Shown here in pieces: positions 53,130 to 61,778 of a stretch of 64,000 nt of DNA. Within the stretch, counting starts at the first letter, position 1. Every line of letters starts with the position of its first letter. A program made the translations under genes and the position numbers. The stretch is from the NCBI RefSeq assembly GCF_015500095.1, contig NZ_CP062983.1, forward strand, positions 2,418,001 to 2,482,000. The letters are read 5' to 3'. The DNA is from Phototrophicus methaneseepsis (GTDB lineage: Bacteria > Chloroflexota > Anaerolineae > Aggregatilineales > Phototrophicaceae). The notes below the pieces were generated by a model. It was not told the DNA's origin. It did no database searches and saw nothing but the letters and a program-made list of their open reading frames with translations.

Positions 53130-53153
53130 AAAGCACGGGTGACCGTGCTTTTT
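53130..53153 (+). terminator. Terminator after FAD oxidoreductase gene
   Basis: Perfect 9-bp stem AAAGCACGG / CCGTGCTTT around GTGA, then TTT. Confidence 0.85.
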
Positions 53154-53213
53154 AATTGCCCATTTTGATTGCCTATTTGGCTTTTCTCCCAACAGAAGCT
53201 TTTGTAGAAACGC

Positions 53214-53258
53214 TTGCAGTTCATTGCATACGTTTGCAGTACCTATAATTTTATAGGT
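53214..53258 (+). promoter_or_regulatory. TTGCA direct repeats and palindrome upstream of the MFS gene
   Basis: TTGCAGT at 53214, TTGCATA at 53224 and TTGCAGT at 53234 repeat with an exact 10-bp period, so all face one side of the helix. They are followed by ACCTATAA-TT-TTATAGGT (53241-53258), which contains a TATAAT. No standard -35 is at 16-18 nt from the TATAAT, which fits an activator-dependent promoter; that is inference. Confidence 0.45.
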
Positions 53259-53319
53259 TTACTCATGTTAAGACTGCTGAATTTTGCTAACATAGTCGCT
53301 TGTTCAAAGGTGGAAATAT

Positions 53320-54597
53320 ATGCGTAAAAGTGGCATGTTCACGGTCTTTATGGTCGTGTTCATAGGGTTAACGGGCTTCAGCTTTTTGATACCGCTGCTG
53401 CCTTTTTTGGCGCTTCAATATGGTGCGAATGAATTCGTTTTGGGGTTGCTACTGGCATCGTATGCGCTGTTTCAGTTAATTGGGGCACCTATCTTAGGAC
53501 GCCTGAGCGATCGCTATGGACGACGGCCCGTTTTGTTGGTCAGCACGTTGGGGACCTTCGTCAGCTTATTGTTGGTTGCCTTCGCACAGAACCTCGTCTT
53601 GCTCTTTGCCAGCCGCATACTGGATGGCCTGACAGGTGGTAACATCGCGGTCGCACAAGCTTATGTAACTGACGTCACCGATGAACACAATCGGTCACGC
53701 GGATTGGGTATGCTAGGGGCCGCATTTGGCCTGGGCTTCATCTTTGGCCCGGCGTTAAGTGGCGTGCTCAGCGCTGTCGGGCGGGATGTCGTAAATCCCG
53801 CTGCGATGGAGGGGACATCAACGTTCCTACAGAGCTTTAATTGGGAATATGCCTTACCGGCTTTTGTCGCCTCAGCGATTGGCCTAGTAAACGTCCTTCA
53901 AGTGATCTTTACACTGCCGGAATCCCTGACAGAAGAACGGCGCGCAGAGTTGAAAGCATCCGCGGCTTCTGATCAACGTGGTTTTAGCCTGGGGGCTTTG
54001 CAGCGCACGCTTGAACGTCCGCGCATCGGGCCACTGCTGGTAATTCGCTTCTTGTTCAGCGTGGCATTCTCGATGTTCCAGGCTGCTTTCAGCCTATGGG
54101 GTGCTGTTAAGCTGGGTATGGATGCGACGGGCGTTGCTGGCGTCCTGACGTATGTTGGTTTTATTCAGGTCTTCGTGCAGGGCTTTGCCGTCGGCAAACT
54201 GACAGATCGTTTTAGTGATGCCTGGTTATTATTCTGGGCTGCCATCGGCATGACAGTGGGTCTGGCGGGGTGGGCTATTTCACCTTCTGTGCCTGCGCTG
54301 CTGCTGGCAATGCTCCCGATCTCTTTTTCAGGTGGTGTCTTTAATACGGTCATCAACAGCGCCCTCACCAAGACCGCATCTCGTTCTGAAGCAGGGGGCA
54401 TCCTGGGCATTTCCGCATCTCTAGAGAGCTTCACCCGCGTGATAGGCCCGGTTGTTGGTAACAGTTTGATTGGTTTGGGAACATGGCTGCCGGGTATCTT
54501 CGGCGCAGGTGTCACGGCGGCGACAGCGCTCTTTGCCTGGAATCGGGTCATCAAGGTAGAAGCCCACGAAAAGGAAAAAGTCGGCCACGCGGATTAA
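53320..54597 (+). CDS. MFS transporter, drug-efflux type
   Basis: 425 residues with about twelve membrane helices. Motif A, LGRLSDRYGRRPVLL, lies between helices 2 and 3, and a related GKLTDRFSD after helix 8. The central loop and the segment GLTGGNIAVAQAYVTDVTDEHNRSRGLG match the TetA-like group of proton-coupled exporters. Substrate unknown. AAGGTGG lies upstream of ATG 53320. Confidence 0.87.
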   Translation: MRKSGMFTVFMVVFIGLTGFSFLIPLLPFLALQYGANEFVLGLLLASYALFQLIGAPILGRLSDRYGRRPVLLVSTLGTFVSLLLVAFAQNLVLLFASRILDGLTGGNIAVAQAYVTDVTDEHNRSRGLGMLGAAFGLGFIFGPALSGVLSAVGRDVVNPAAMEGTSTFLQSFNWEYALPAFVASAIGLVNVLQVIFTLPESLTEERRAELKASAASDQRGFSLGALQRTLERPRIGPLLVIRFLFSVAFSMFQAAFSLWGAVKLGMDATGVAGVLTYVGFIQVFVQGFAVGKLTDRFSDAWLLFWAAIGMTVGLAGWAISPSVPALLLAMLPISFSGGVFNTVINSALTKTASRSEAGGILGISASLESFTRVIGPVVGNSLIGLGTWLPGIFGAGVTAATALFAWNRVIKVEAHEKEKVGHAD

Positions 54598-54643
54598 TCT
54601 GCTATAGATTAATCGTTAGATCAAATCACCTCGAAGGATCATT

Positions 54644-55423
54644 ATGGCACAGGCTGAACAACATACGCGTCGCTGGCCTCGGTTATTGCGGCGTTTTCTA
54701 ATTGTACTCGCCATTATCGTCATCATTGCGCTTGTGAGTTTTGTCGTCTGGGCGAGCTCAACCAATCCGCTTATGGCAGAGGCAGCGGCGGCTTTGCAAG
54801 ATACAGCCTCGGTAGACGTTGCAGAAGAAGCCTTTATCAGCTTTATGCCACAGGGAGATGCGCCCGACACTGGCTTGATCTTATATCCTGGTGGGCGCGT
54901 CCAACCAGGGGCTTATGCTCCGCTGGCGAGCGCTATTGCTGAGCAGGGGTATTATGCGGCTATCGTCTATGCCCCCTTGAATTTAGCCTTCTTTGATACC
55001 GATGCTGCACTCAAAGTGATCGAAGCGCATCCAGAAGTGACGCATTGGGCTGTGGGCGGGCACAGCCTGGGTGGTGTTGCTGCCAGTCTCTTTGTCTCAA
55101 ATCATCCCCAGCTTGTGGACGGACTGCTTTTCATGGGGTCTTACCCGGCAAATGACGAACTTGCCCAATATGAAGATTTAGAGGTCGTCTCACTTTATGG
55201 TACGGATGATGGCCTTGCTGACGTGGATACAATTCTTACCAGTGCTGAAAATCTGCCCGCTGATACGCAGTTCATCGCCATAGAAGGCGGCAATCACGCT
55301 CAGTTTGGCTACTATGGTGACCAGGCTGGCGATAACCCGGCTGCAATTAGCCGAGAAGAACAGCAGGCCCAGGTCCTGGAAGCCGCTGTACAATTGCTGA
55401 GCCGTATCGAAGCAGAGCGTTAG
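54644..55423 (+). CDS. Membrane-anchored alpha/beta-hydrolase
   Basis: 259 residues. One N-terminal membrane helix (residues about 17-38, RFLIVLAIIVIIALVSFVVW) places the rest outside the cytoplasm. Hydrolase marks: oxyanion region GLILYPGGRVQPGAY, nucleophile GHSLGG near 142, Asp in GTDDGLAD and the His in EGGNHAQFGYYGDQ, a dienelactone-hydrolase-like arrangement. The substrate is unknown. It follows the MFS gene on the same strand after 46 nt, probably one operon. Confidence 0.82.
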   Translation: MAQAEQHTRRWPRLLRRFLIVLAIIVIIALVSFVVWASSTNPLMAEAAAALQDTASVDVAEEAFISFMPQGDAPDTGLILYPGGRVQPGAYAPLASAIAEQGYYAAIVYAPLNLAFFDTDAALKVIEAHPEVTHWAVGGHSLGGVAASLFVSNHPQLVDGLLFMGSYPANDELAQYEDLEVVSLYGTDDGLADVDTILTSAENLPADTQFIAIEGGNHAQFGYYGDQAGDNPAAISREEQQAQVLEAAVQLLSRIEAER

Positions 55424-55469
55424 AACGCCCGTTTTGCATACACTTCTAATCCGTGAGCGCTCTCAACAA

Positions 55470-55490
55470 ACTGTGTGATTTGCACACAGT
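55470..55490. repeat. Inverted repeat after the hydrolase gene
   Basis: ACTGTGTG and CACACAGT form a perfect 8-bp stem with a 5-nt loop. There is no T-run, so it may be a weak terminator or a protein site. The remainder of the 257-nt gap up to 55681 shows no clear promoter. Confidence 0.4.
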
Positions 55491-55680
55491 CTGACATATG
55501 AGTCATCTCAGGCTGATCGTCAAGCGTTTTACTGTTGGATTGGCCTAAAAACTCACCCAAATTATAGGACATATGGTTCTATTCTTAGTTACAAATATCA
55601 TCGTACAATATAAATAGGACCATTACATCGACTCCCCGATACCGCGTTGTACAAGTTGTGTTGGATGAAGGGATCATCTT

Positions 55681-56073
55681 ATGAGTACGAATCGATCAGA
55701 ACATTGGGGATGCCTTTATTTAGTCAAGACTGGTGATCAATACTGGCTGCGTACACTTTGCGTAGCAGACCACCCGTCACCGGAACGGGTCACACAATTG
55801 CCAGAAGCGAGTGACTTGATCCATGTCGTTTACACAGATAATGTGCCTTACATCAAAGAGAAGCTAGGTAAGCGGTTTGCGTGGGAGGCGATTGATGCCC
55901 GCCACTTTAAATTGTCAGAAGTTGATATTACTTACGTGAGAAGCGTTTCTAGCTTACCGCCCTTAAAGGTGCTTCGTGCGCTCCTACCGAATGTATCCTA
56001 TGCACTTCTCTTTGCCACATATCAGCGCCTTCAAAGTATGTTAGGTGCCAATCAACAGGCGATCGCATCATAA
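55681..56073 (+). CDS. Small protein with a degenerate GIY-YIG-like domain
   Basis: 130 residues, cytoplasmic. The N-terminal two thirds follow the order of the T5orf172/MUG113 group of GIY-YIG proteins: a GCLYLVKTGDQYWLRT strand pair where functional members have YKIGRT, then PERVTQLPEASDLIHVVYTDN, an EKLGKRF helix and a final ARHFKLSEVDITYV. Gly-Arg of the active site is replaced by Leu-Arg, so nuclease activity is doubtful. The last 40 residues are hydrophobic/helical. The family match is by pattern and should be checked with a profile. Confidence 0.6.
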   Translation: MSTNRSEHWGCLYLVKTGDQYWLRTLCVADHPSPERVTQLPEASDLIHVVYTDNVPYIKEKLGKRFAWEAIDARHFKLSEVDITYVRSVSSLPPLKVLRALLPNVSYALLFATYQRLQSMLGANQQAIAS

Positions 56074-56327
56074 GGCTGGGGATCGCTGCCTAATTCGTAA
56101 AAATATTTGTAAAAAACAATCCGGGTTATCACAACCACTTTTTCATAATCGGTTTTTCATCGGTTTAATTTGTTGTTGATTGGTGACTAGCAGAGCACTC
56201 TGATTCACTTTGTGATTGCTCTCTCAATCATGCCCACACCTGACTAATATCATCCTATAAACGTGACCTATGCACACTTGAAAATGGATATGCTTATAAA
56301 AATAGATTATTGTTTATGGAGGGCAAA

Positions 56328-56756
56328 ATGGTCAGCGTTGGGGATGTCATGACCCATGACGTGGTATGCATCGAGGCTCAGGGAACCCTGCAAGAGGCAA
56401 TCGATCTGATGGACCTGCGCGGCTGTCGTCATCTCGTTGTTATTGGCGAAGACGGCCACGTCTGTGGCATTGTCAGTGATCGGGATTGTCGTTTGGCTCT
56501 TTATTCGCCGTACGTCCTGCGGGAGCGCTGGCAGGATGAATCTGTACTCAATCATACGCGCATCCAGGTGATCATGACGCCATATCCCCTCCATGTAACT
56601 TCATCGCTACCCCTGGCCCATGCCGCCCAAAAAATGCTCGATCATCATATTAACGCCCTTGTTGTGATCGACCGGGGCGAAATGGTCGGCATTGTTACCA
56701 GCTCCGATGTGATGCGCGTTTATGCACAACAGCGCAGTTATGCTGAGGTTGATTGA
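56328..56756 (+). CDS. Two-CBS-domain protein
   Basis: About 142 residues made of two CBS domains (VGDVMTHDVVCIEAQGTLQE and VIMTPYPLHVTSSLPLAHAA), the second ending IVTSSDVMRVY. Such stand-alone pairs bind adenine nucleotides and regulate partners. No partner domain is present. ATG 56328 is preceded by GGAGGG; two upstream starts (56310 TTG and 56316 ATG) are less likely. No operon mate. Confidence 0.85.
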   Translation: MVSVGDVMTHDVVCIEAQGTLQEAIDLMDLRGCRHLVVIGEDGHVCGIVSDRDCRLALYSPYVLRERWQDESVLNHTRIQVIMTPYPLHVTSSLPLAHAAQKMLDHHINALVVIDRGEMVGIVTSSDVMRVYAQQRSYAEVD

Positions 56757-56806
56757 CCTGATAAGATGCCATATTCCTGGCAGCAATGCCTGAGAAGAAC
56801 GTCATT

Positions 56807-56838
56807 TAGAGCGCCCCTATTAGGGGCGCTCTATGTTT
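56807..56838 (+). terminator. Terminator after CBS gene
   Basis: AGAGCGCCCC and GGGGCGCTCT form a 10-bp stem around TATTA, extended by an outer T-A pair, followed by a modest T-rich stretch. Confidence 0.75.
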
Positions 56839-56906
56839 AAAGGCCTGCCAGCGTACCAGGCTTACAACCTTGTAACTGGCTCTCTTTTCCTATATATAGG
56901 GGTCTT

Positions 56907-56943
56907 AACAGGATGTAGTCTCTGCTGCATCCTGTTTTATTTT
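56907..56943 (+). terminator. Second terminator-like hairpin after CBS gene
   Basis: AACAGGATG and CATCCTGTT form a 9-bp stem with a 12-nt loop and a TTATTTT tail. About 40 nt upstream lies TTGTAA with a TATATA 17 nt later, so it may end a very short transcript. The rest of the 56757-57176 gap (420 nt) shows no gene and no strong promoter for the following FHA gene. Confidence 0.6.
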
Positions 56944-57176
56944 AGGCGTGTCTCAGGCCGTATTCTGGAAGATTTATAAGCGCTGATACAGATGCCTCTA
57001 TAGACGTCTGTGATAGGCTGAGGCAGGACATTAAAGCATTGTCTAGATTACTCAAGGTTTCAAATTATATTTTGCACTTAGAATAATGAATGTTGTAAGA
57101 CAACGTGAAGCTTACAAGAAAACGCAATAAATATCTGTCCAGCATCGTCACCGTACGCCGGACGCGGAGAGAAGAT

Positions 57177-58313
57177 ATGGCTGATTCGAATAATTCCCCC
57201 AAAAAAGATAAGCGTACAGATTATCTGGTTGACCGCACGCCTGCTGAGCCAATGCCGCTCCAGCGGATGACTGGCGCGCTTGTGGAACCCTTGCTGCCTT
57301 GGGTGATTGAATTCCGCGTTGTGGGGACAGCAGAAATCATCAAGATTCGTACACGGTCCGCCATGCTCATTGGCCGCCTGGATGAGAGCCGTGGCATCTT
57401 CCCCGATATTGACGTGACGGATTACGATGGGCAGTCGGCGGGCGTATCACGTCGCCATGCCATGCTGATAACGCGCGACAATCGCGTGACGATTCAGGAC
57501 CTGGGTAGTGCAAACGGAACGTATATCAACGGGCGTGTGCTCGAAGCCCACGAAAGTTACCGCGTGCGTGATCGTGATCGTTTGCGTCTGGGCCGGTTGG
57601 AGCTACAAGTTCACTTCGTCGTCAAGCCATTGGTCGATGAGAATACCATGGTCAACATGAAGAATGTCTTCAAGGTGCCGCAAATTGGGCACCGCGAGCA
57701 CATCTTGATTGCAGATGAAAATGAAGACGTGTGCCGTGTGGTGCGCTTTATAGCGGAAAAAGCGGGTTTCCGTGTGACGGAGGCTTTCACTGTTACAGAT
57801 GCGATGCACGCCATTGATAACGATCCGCCGGAGATTGCCTTCCTCGAATTGGTGATGGGGGATGATAGCGGCGTTGATCTCATCCGTTACTTGCGCAACC
57901 ACCATCGTTTATCGACACGGCAGTTGATCGCGGCAGCAGATGCTCCTGAAGAGCAGATTGAAAAAAGCTCGCCTATATCGTCCGATACATCCGACGACTC
58001 TTCCCGGCAGCAAACAGTAGGCCAACCTGCGCCGAAGCATGTCGCGCCATTTTATGATAAAACCTCGCTATCCAGCCAGTCATATGCTCACATGCCATCA
58101 CCTGCCGCAACGCAAGAACTTGTGGCGATTACCAGCCCGCACCGCGTCCAGCCCAATATCCCTATTGCCATTATGAGCAGTGTGACAGGTGGGTACCAGA
58201 TGGGGAAGGCGCTCGAAGCAGGGGCCGATGTCACCCTTGCGAAGCCTGTTGCTGTGGATGAACTCGTGGGTGCGCTGCAAGAAACGTACGAGATGTTGAC
58301 AGGCACGTCTTAG
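57177..58313 (+). CDS. FHA domain plus split, phosphoacceptor-lacking receiver-like domain
   Basis: About 378 residues. The FHA domain (residues about 58-148) keeps the phosphothreonine-binding set: GR near 66-67, SRRH near 91-94 and NGTYING near 113. A CheY-like fold follows from about residue 175 (HILIADENEDVC), but the phosphoacceptor Asp is replaced by Glu224 (FLELVMGDDSG). The fold is interrupted by a Ser/Gln-rich linker at about residues 246-326; then IPIAIMSSV and AKPVAVDEL complete it with the Ser and the Lys-Pro pair. Probably a scaffold that reads a phosphothreonine partner and is not switched by phosphorylation. ATG 57177 (GGAGAG upstream) is preferred over GTG 57105. Confidence 0.8.
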   Translation: MADSNNSPKKDKRTDYLVDRTPAEPMPLQRMTGALVEPLLPWVIEFRVVGTAEIIKIRTRSAMLIGRLDESRGIFPDIDVTDYDGQSAGVSRRHAMLITRDNRVTIQDLGSANGTYINGRVLEAHESYRVRDRDRLRLGRLELQVHFVVKPLVDENTMVNMKNVFKVPQIGHREHILIADENEDVCRVVRFIAEKAGFRVTEAFTVTDAMHAIDNDPPEIAFLELVMGDDSGVDLIRYLRNHHRLSTRQLIAAADAPEEQIEKSSPISSDTSDDSSRQQTVGQPAPKHVAPFYDKTSLSSQSYAHMPSPAATQELVAITSPHRVQPNIPIAIMSSVTGGYQMGKALEAGADVTLAKPVAVDELVGALQETYEMLTGTS

Positions 58314-58426
58314 AAATTTAGAATGCAGTACAACGTATTGTTACGTTTTCTGTAATCTTGCACAAAATGCCCGAAAATGTGTGCAACCCTATGGGCGATA
58401 CTGCCTAATCCGCTTCGGGGTCTCCC

Positions 58427-58455
58427 TTGACAAGGCCACCTCGTACTGATAGTAT
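58427..58455 (+). promoter_or_regulatory. rpsL: Extended -10 sigma-70 promoter upstream of the str operon
   Basis: Perfect TTGACA, 17-nt spacer, TAGTAT, with TG one base before the -10 hexamer. Predicted start near 58462, about 200 nt before the rpsL ATG. Confidence 0.75.
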
Positions 58456-58511
58456 GTATCGCGCTGTACCGGTATCTAACCTGATATTCAGGCAATAGGT
58501 ATCGAATTGAG

Positions 58512-58530
58512 CACTTATGGCGACAGTGCT
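58512..58530 (+). other. Hairpin in the str leader
   Basis: GCACT and AGTGC pair around TATGGCGAC. It lies just upstream of the leader ORF's ribosome-binding site and could control access to it. Confidence 0.35.
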
Positions 58531-58548
58531 TCTTAGGAGTAACTCGCC

Positions 58549-58611
58549 ATGTATGGTTATATAGGCGTCTCTGTTACAGTGCGCCTTTTTGCGTGCCTAG
58601 GGATTGTTTAA
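58549..58611 (+). CDS. Putative leader peptide of the str operon
   Basis: ATG 58549 follows AGGAG (58535-58539) with a 9-nt spacer. The 20-codon frame begins [11 protein letters not shown] and ends ACLGIV before TAA. It spans the terminator-like hairpin that follows, the layout of an attenuator. The frame is short enough that chance cannot be excluded. Confidence 0.4.
   Translation: MYGYIGVSVTVRLFACLGIV
58563..58590 (+). terminator. Terminator-like hairpin (attenuator candidate) before rpsL
   Basis: AGGCG pairs with CGCCT, with an inner CTG/CAG pair set, followed by TTTTT. It lies between the distal promoter and rpsL and within the leader ORF. A weaker TTAAGA / TATATA promoter at 58608-58635 could bypass it. 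Confidence 0.5.
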
Positions 58612-58661
58612 GAACTTTTTCCGGTACGATATATATAAATCCGAAGATAGCGGAGAGTTAC

Positions 58662-59084
58662 ATGCCAACCATTAACCAGTTGGTTCGCAAAGGCCGCCAG
58701 TCCAAAAAGAAGAAGACAAAAGCTCCGGCGATGCAATATACGCTCAACGCCTTCAGCCAGAAGCGTACCCGTCAGAGCAAAGGTGCCCCGGCGAAACGCG
58801 GTGTTTGCACTCGTGTCTTCACCATGACACCGAAGAAGCCGAACTCGGCCCTGCGTAAAGTGGCGCGTGTGCGCCTCAGCAATGGGATCGAAGTCACGGC
58901 CTACATCGGCGGTGAAGGTCATCGTTTGCAGGAACACAGCGTGGTGCTGGTGCGCGGCGGTCGTGTTAAGGACCTGCCCGGTGTGCGTTATCACATCGTG
59001 CGCGGTACGCTAGACCTCGCCGGTGTTGAAGGCCGCCAGCAGGCTCGCAGTAAGTACGGGACCAAACGGTCCAAGAAAGGGTAG
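58662..59084 (+). CDS. rpsL: Ribosomal protein S12
   Basis: 30S protein at the decoding centre. 140 residues, in the long form (with an insert of about 13 residues after [10 protein letters not shown]) known from Gram-positive bacteria. The conserved [11 protein letters not shown] is wild type at the lysine linked to streptomycin resistance, and RHIVRG-type end [16 protein letters not shown] is intact. The true start is ATG 58662 with GGAGAG upstream; the frame is open earlier but not conserved. First gene of the str operon. Confidence 0.97.
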   Translation: MPTINQLVRKGRQSKKKKTKAPAMQYTLNAFSQKRTRQSKGAPAKRGVCTRVFTMTPKKPNSALRKVARVRLSNGIEVTAYIGGEGHRLQEHSVVLVRGGRVKDLPGVRYHIVRGTLDLAGVEGRQQARSKYGTKRSKKG

Positions 59085-59091
59085 ATGAGCG

Positions 59092-59556
59092 ATGCGGAGA
59101 AGAACCCCACCCAAGCACAATGTGGAGCCGGATCCAAAGTTTGCCAGCATTCACATCTCGATGTTCATTAATCGTCTGATGTATGGCGGCAAGAAGAGCA
59201 CTGCTCGTCGCATTATGTATGATGCACTCGACATCGTGGCTGAACGTACGAGCAAAGACCCTGTGGAAGTATTTGACACTGCTCTGCGCAATGTGCGTCC
59301 GACTGTAGAAGTCAAGCCGCGTCGTGTCGGTGGCTCAACGTATCAGGTACCTGTTGATGTCAAAGATACACGTGCTGTTACTCTGGCGATGCGCTGGTTG
59401 ATCGACAACTCGCGTAGCCGTGGTGGTCGTACAATGGCCTCCCGCTTGGCTGCTGAATTGATGGATGCGGCAAATGGGCAAGGTAACTCTGTACGTCGGC
59501 GCGATGAGGTACATCGCATGGCGGAAGCCAACCGTGCTTTCGCACATTTTAAGTAG
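59092..59556 (+). CDS. rpsG: Ribosomal protein S7
   Basis: 30S assembly protein binding the 16S 3' domain. 154 residues, normal length, MRRRTPPKHNVEPDPKF at the start, the ARNVRP-type segment ALRNVRPTVEVKPRRVGGSTYQVP and the end ANRAFAHFK. It begins 7 nt after the rpsL stop, so they are coupled. In E. coli S7 represses this operon; whether it does so here cannot be seen. Confidence 0.97.
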   Translation: MRRRTPPKHNVEPDPKFASIHISMFINRLMYGGKKSTARRIMYDALDIVAERTSKDPVEVFDTALRNVRPTVEVKPRRVGGSTYQVPVDVKDTRAVTLAMRWLIDNSRSRGGRTMASRLAAELMDAANGQGNSVRRRDEVHRMAEANRAFAHFK

Positions 59557-59602
59557 TTGGTCAAAAGCCCGATCTAAATTGGGTTTTGTGGAATAAGGTC
59601 AT

Positions 59603-61705
59603 ATGGCGAAGAAAAGCACATTCGATCTCAGCAAAGTACGCAACATCGGCATCATCGCCCACATTGACGCGGGCAAGACGACGGTGACGGAGCGTGTGCT
59701 GTATTACACCGGTATGGTTCACCGTATCGGCGAAGTACACGATGGCGCTGCAACGACTGACTACATGGAACAGGAACGTGAACGTGGTATCACGATCACA
59801 TCGGCAGCAGTAACAACGCACTGGGCTGATCATCAGATCAACATCATCGACACCCCAGGCCACGTGGACTTCACCGCTGAAGTACAGCGTAGCCTGCGCG
59901 TTCTGGATGGTGGCGTCGCTGTCTTCGACAGCGTTGCAGGTGTTGAACCTCAGTCAGAAACAGTCTGGCGTCAGGCGAGTGAGTACAATGTTCCCCGTAT
60001 GTGCTTCATCAATAAGATGGACCGTACTGGTGCGAACTTTGAACGCACTGTCTCGATGATTATCGATCGCCTGCATGGCAACCCAGTTCCGATTCAGATC
60101 CCTTACGGTAGTGGGGATGACTTCAACGGCATCATTGACCTGATGACGATGGAGTTGGTGACTTATGGCGATGACCTGGGTACAGATATTCAGCGTCATC
60201 CGATCCCAGAAAGCCACCGCGAAGCAGCGGAAACCATGCGCCAGGAGATGGTCGACAAGATCATCGAAAGCGATGATGTGCTGACCGAAAAATTCCTGAT
60301 GGAAGAAGAAATTACCGACGATGATATTGTCGCCGCACTGCGCGCTGGCACCATCGCAGGTAAGATCAATCCCGTTCTGTGTGGTTCTGCCCTTAAGAAC
60401 AAGGGCGTTCAGATGCTTCTCGATGCAATCGTGGCAATCCTGCCTTCACCGTTGGATGTTCCTCCAATCAAGGGTGTGGATCCGCGCGATGTCGAAGTCG
60501 AGTTGATCCGTCATTCCAATGACGAAGAACCTATGTCAGCGCTGGTCTTCAAGATCATCACCGACCAATATGGTCGTCTGGCCTTCACCCGTGTCTACAG
60601 TGGCGTCCTTCGCAGCGGTACCCAGGTCTATAACAGTTCCAAGGGCACCCGCGAACGTATCGGGCGTATCGTCCGCATGTTCGCTGATCGCCGCGAAGAC
60701 ATCGAAGAAGTGCACGCTGGTAACATCGCAGCAATCATTGGCCTGAAGGAAACTTTTACCGGTGATACTCTGAGCGCGCCAGATCATCCGATCCTGTTGG
60801 AGAACATCAAGTTCCCTGAACCAGTGATCGAAGTCGCTGTCGAGCCAGATAGTAAAGCCGACCAGGATAAAATGGGGGTCGCCCTGCGTAAGCTGGCCGA
60901 AGAAGACCCGACATTCCAGGTTGAAGTCGATGCCAGTCTTGGACAGACCAAGATTAAAGGCATGGGCGAGCTGCACCTTGAGGTGATTGTCGACCGCCTG
61001 AAGCGCGAATATGGCGTGCAGGCACAGGTTGGCCGCCCCCGTGTAGCCTACCGCGAAACGATCACTCGCTCCCACACAGCGGATACCACGCTGAAGCGTC
61101 AGTCGGGCGGTAGCGGTATGTATGCTCGCATTGTTGTAGATTTCTCCCCCATGACGGATGAAGATCGTGAAGCAGCGAAGGGTGAATCCTTCATGTTCTC
61201 AGATTCCATTCGTGGTGGTGCTATCACTGCGGAATTCGTCCGTGCGGCTGAACGCGGTATGCGTGAAGCCATGGAAGGCGGCGTGATTGCAGGTTACCCC
61301 GTTGTTGGCGTCAAAGCGACGCTCGTCGATGGTAGCATGCATGATGTTGATAGTAATGAAATGGCCTTTAAAATCGCCGGTTCAATGTGCTTTAAAGACG
61401 GCGTTAGAGGCGCAGGTCCTGCTATCATGGAGCCTTCAATGAAGGTAGAAGTGGTTGCTCCGGATGATTATACCGGGTCAATCGTGGGTGATCTTTCATC
61501 CCGTCGTGGCATTATCGAAGGCATGGAGCCGCGCGGTGTGGGTTCGACCACAATCCGCGCCCAGGTCCCGCTGGCAGAAATGTTTGGCTATGCGACCAAC
61601 CTGCGTAACATGACGCAGGGGCGTGGTAGCTTCACGATGGAATTTGACCAGTATACTATCGCACCGAACTCTATTGCCGAAGAGGTTATTAGCGGTCAGC
61701 GATAA
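59603..61705 (+). CDS. fusA: Elongation factor G
   Basis: Translocase GTPase. 700 residues. G motifs are intact: AHIDAGKTT (P-loop, near residue 18), RGITITSAA, DTPGHVDF, NKMDRTGA and the GSA segment. Domains II-V follow in order with the ends GMEPRGVGSTTIRAQVPLAEMFGYA. Standard str-operon position between rpsG and tuf; AATAAGGTC precedes the start. Confidence 0.98.
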   Translation: MAKKSTFDLSKVRNIGIIAHIDAGKTTVTERVLYYTGMVHRIGEVHDGAATTDYMEQERERGITITSAAVTTHWADHQINIIDTPGHVDFTAEVQRSLRVLDGGVAVFDSVAGVEPQSETVWRQASEYNVPRMCFINKMDRTGANFERTVSMIIDRLHGNPVPIQIPYGSGDDFNGIIDLMTMELVTYGDDLGTDIQRHPIPESHREAAETMRQEMVDKIIESDDVLTEKFLMEEEITDDDIVAALRAGTIAGKINPVLCGSALKNKGVQMLLDAIVAILPSPLDVPPIKGVDPRDVEVELIRHSNDEEPMSALVFKIITDQYGRLAFTRVYSGVLRSGTQVYNSSKGTRERIGRIVRMFADRREDIEEVHAGNIAAIIGLKETFTGDTLSAPDHPILLENIKFPEPVIEVAVEPDSKADQDKMGVALRKLAEEDPTFQVEVDASLGQTKIKGMGELHLEVIVDRLKREYGVQAQVGRPRVAYRETITRSHTADTTLKRQSGGSGMYARIVVDFSPMTDEDREAAKGESFMFSDSIRGGAITAEFVRAAERGMREAMEGGVIAGYPVVGVKATLVDGSMHDVDSNEMAFKIAGSMCFKDGVRGAGPAIMEPSMKVEVVAPDDYTGSIVGDLSSRRGIIEGMEPRGVGSTTIRAQVPLAEMFGYATNLRNMTQGRGSFTMEFDQYTIAPNSIAEEVISGQR

Positions 61706-61778
61706 GTAGAAATGAGGCAATTCGGCCTCGCTTTACGAACGTCTGAAGCCAGAGGTTAAACGAGAAGGAATTCACAAA

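Noticed and set aside
58593-58661. N-terminal extension of S12 from an upstream start
   Set aside because: S12 begins with the conserved [11 protein letters not shown] at 58662, and GGAGAG precedes it.
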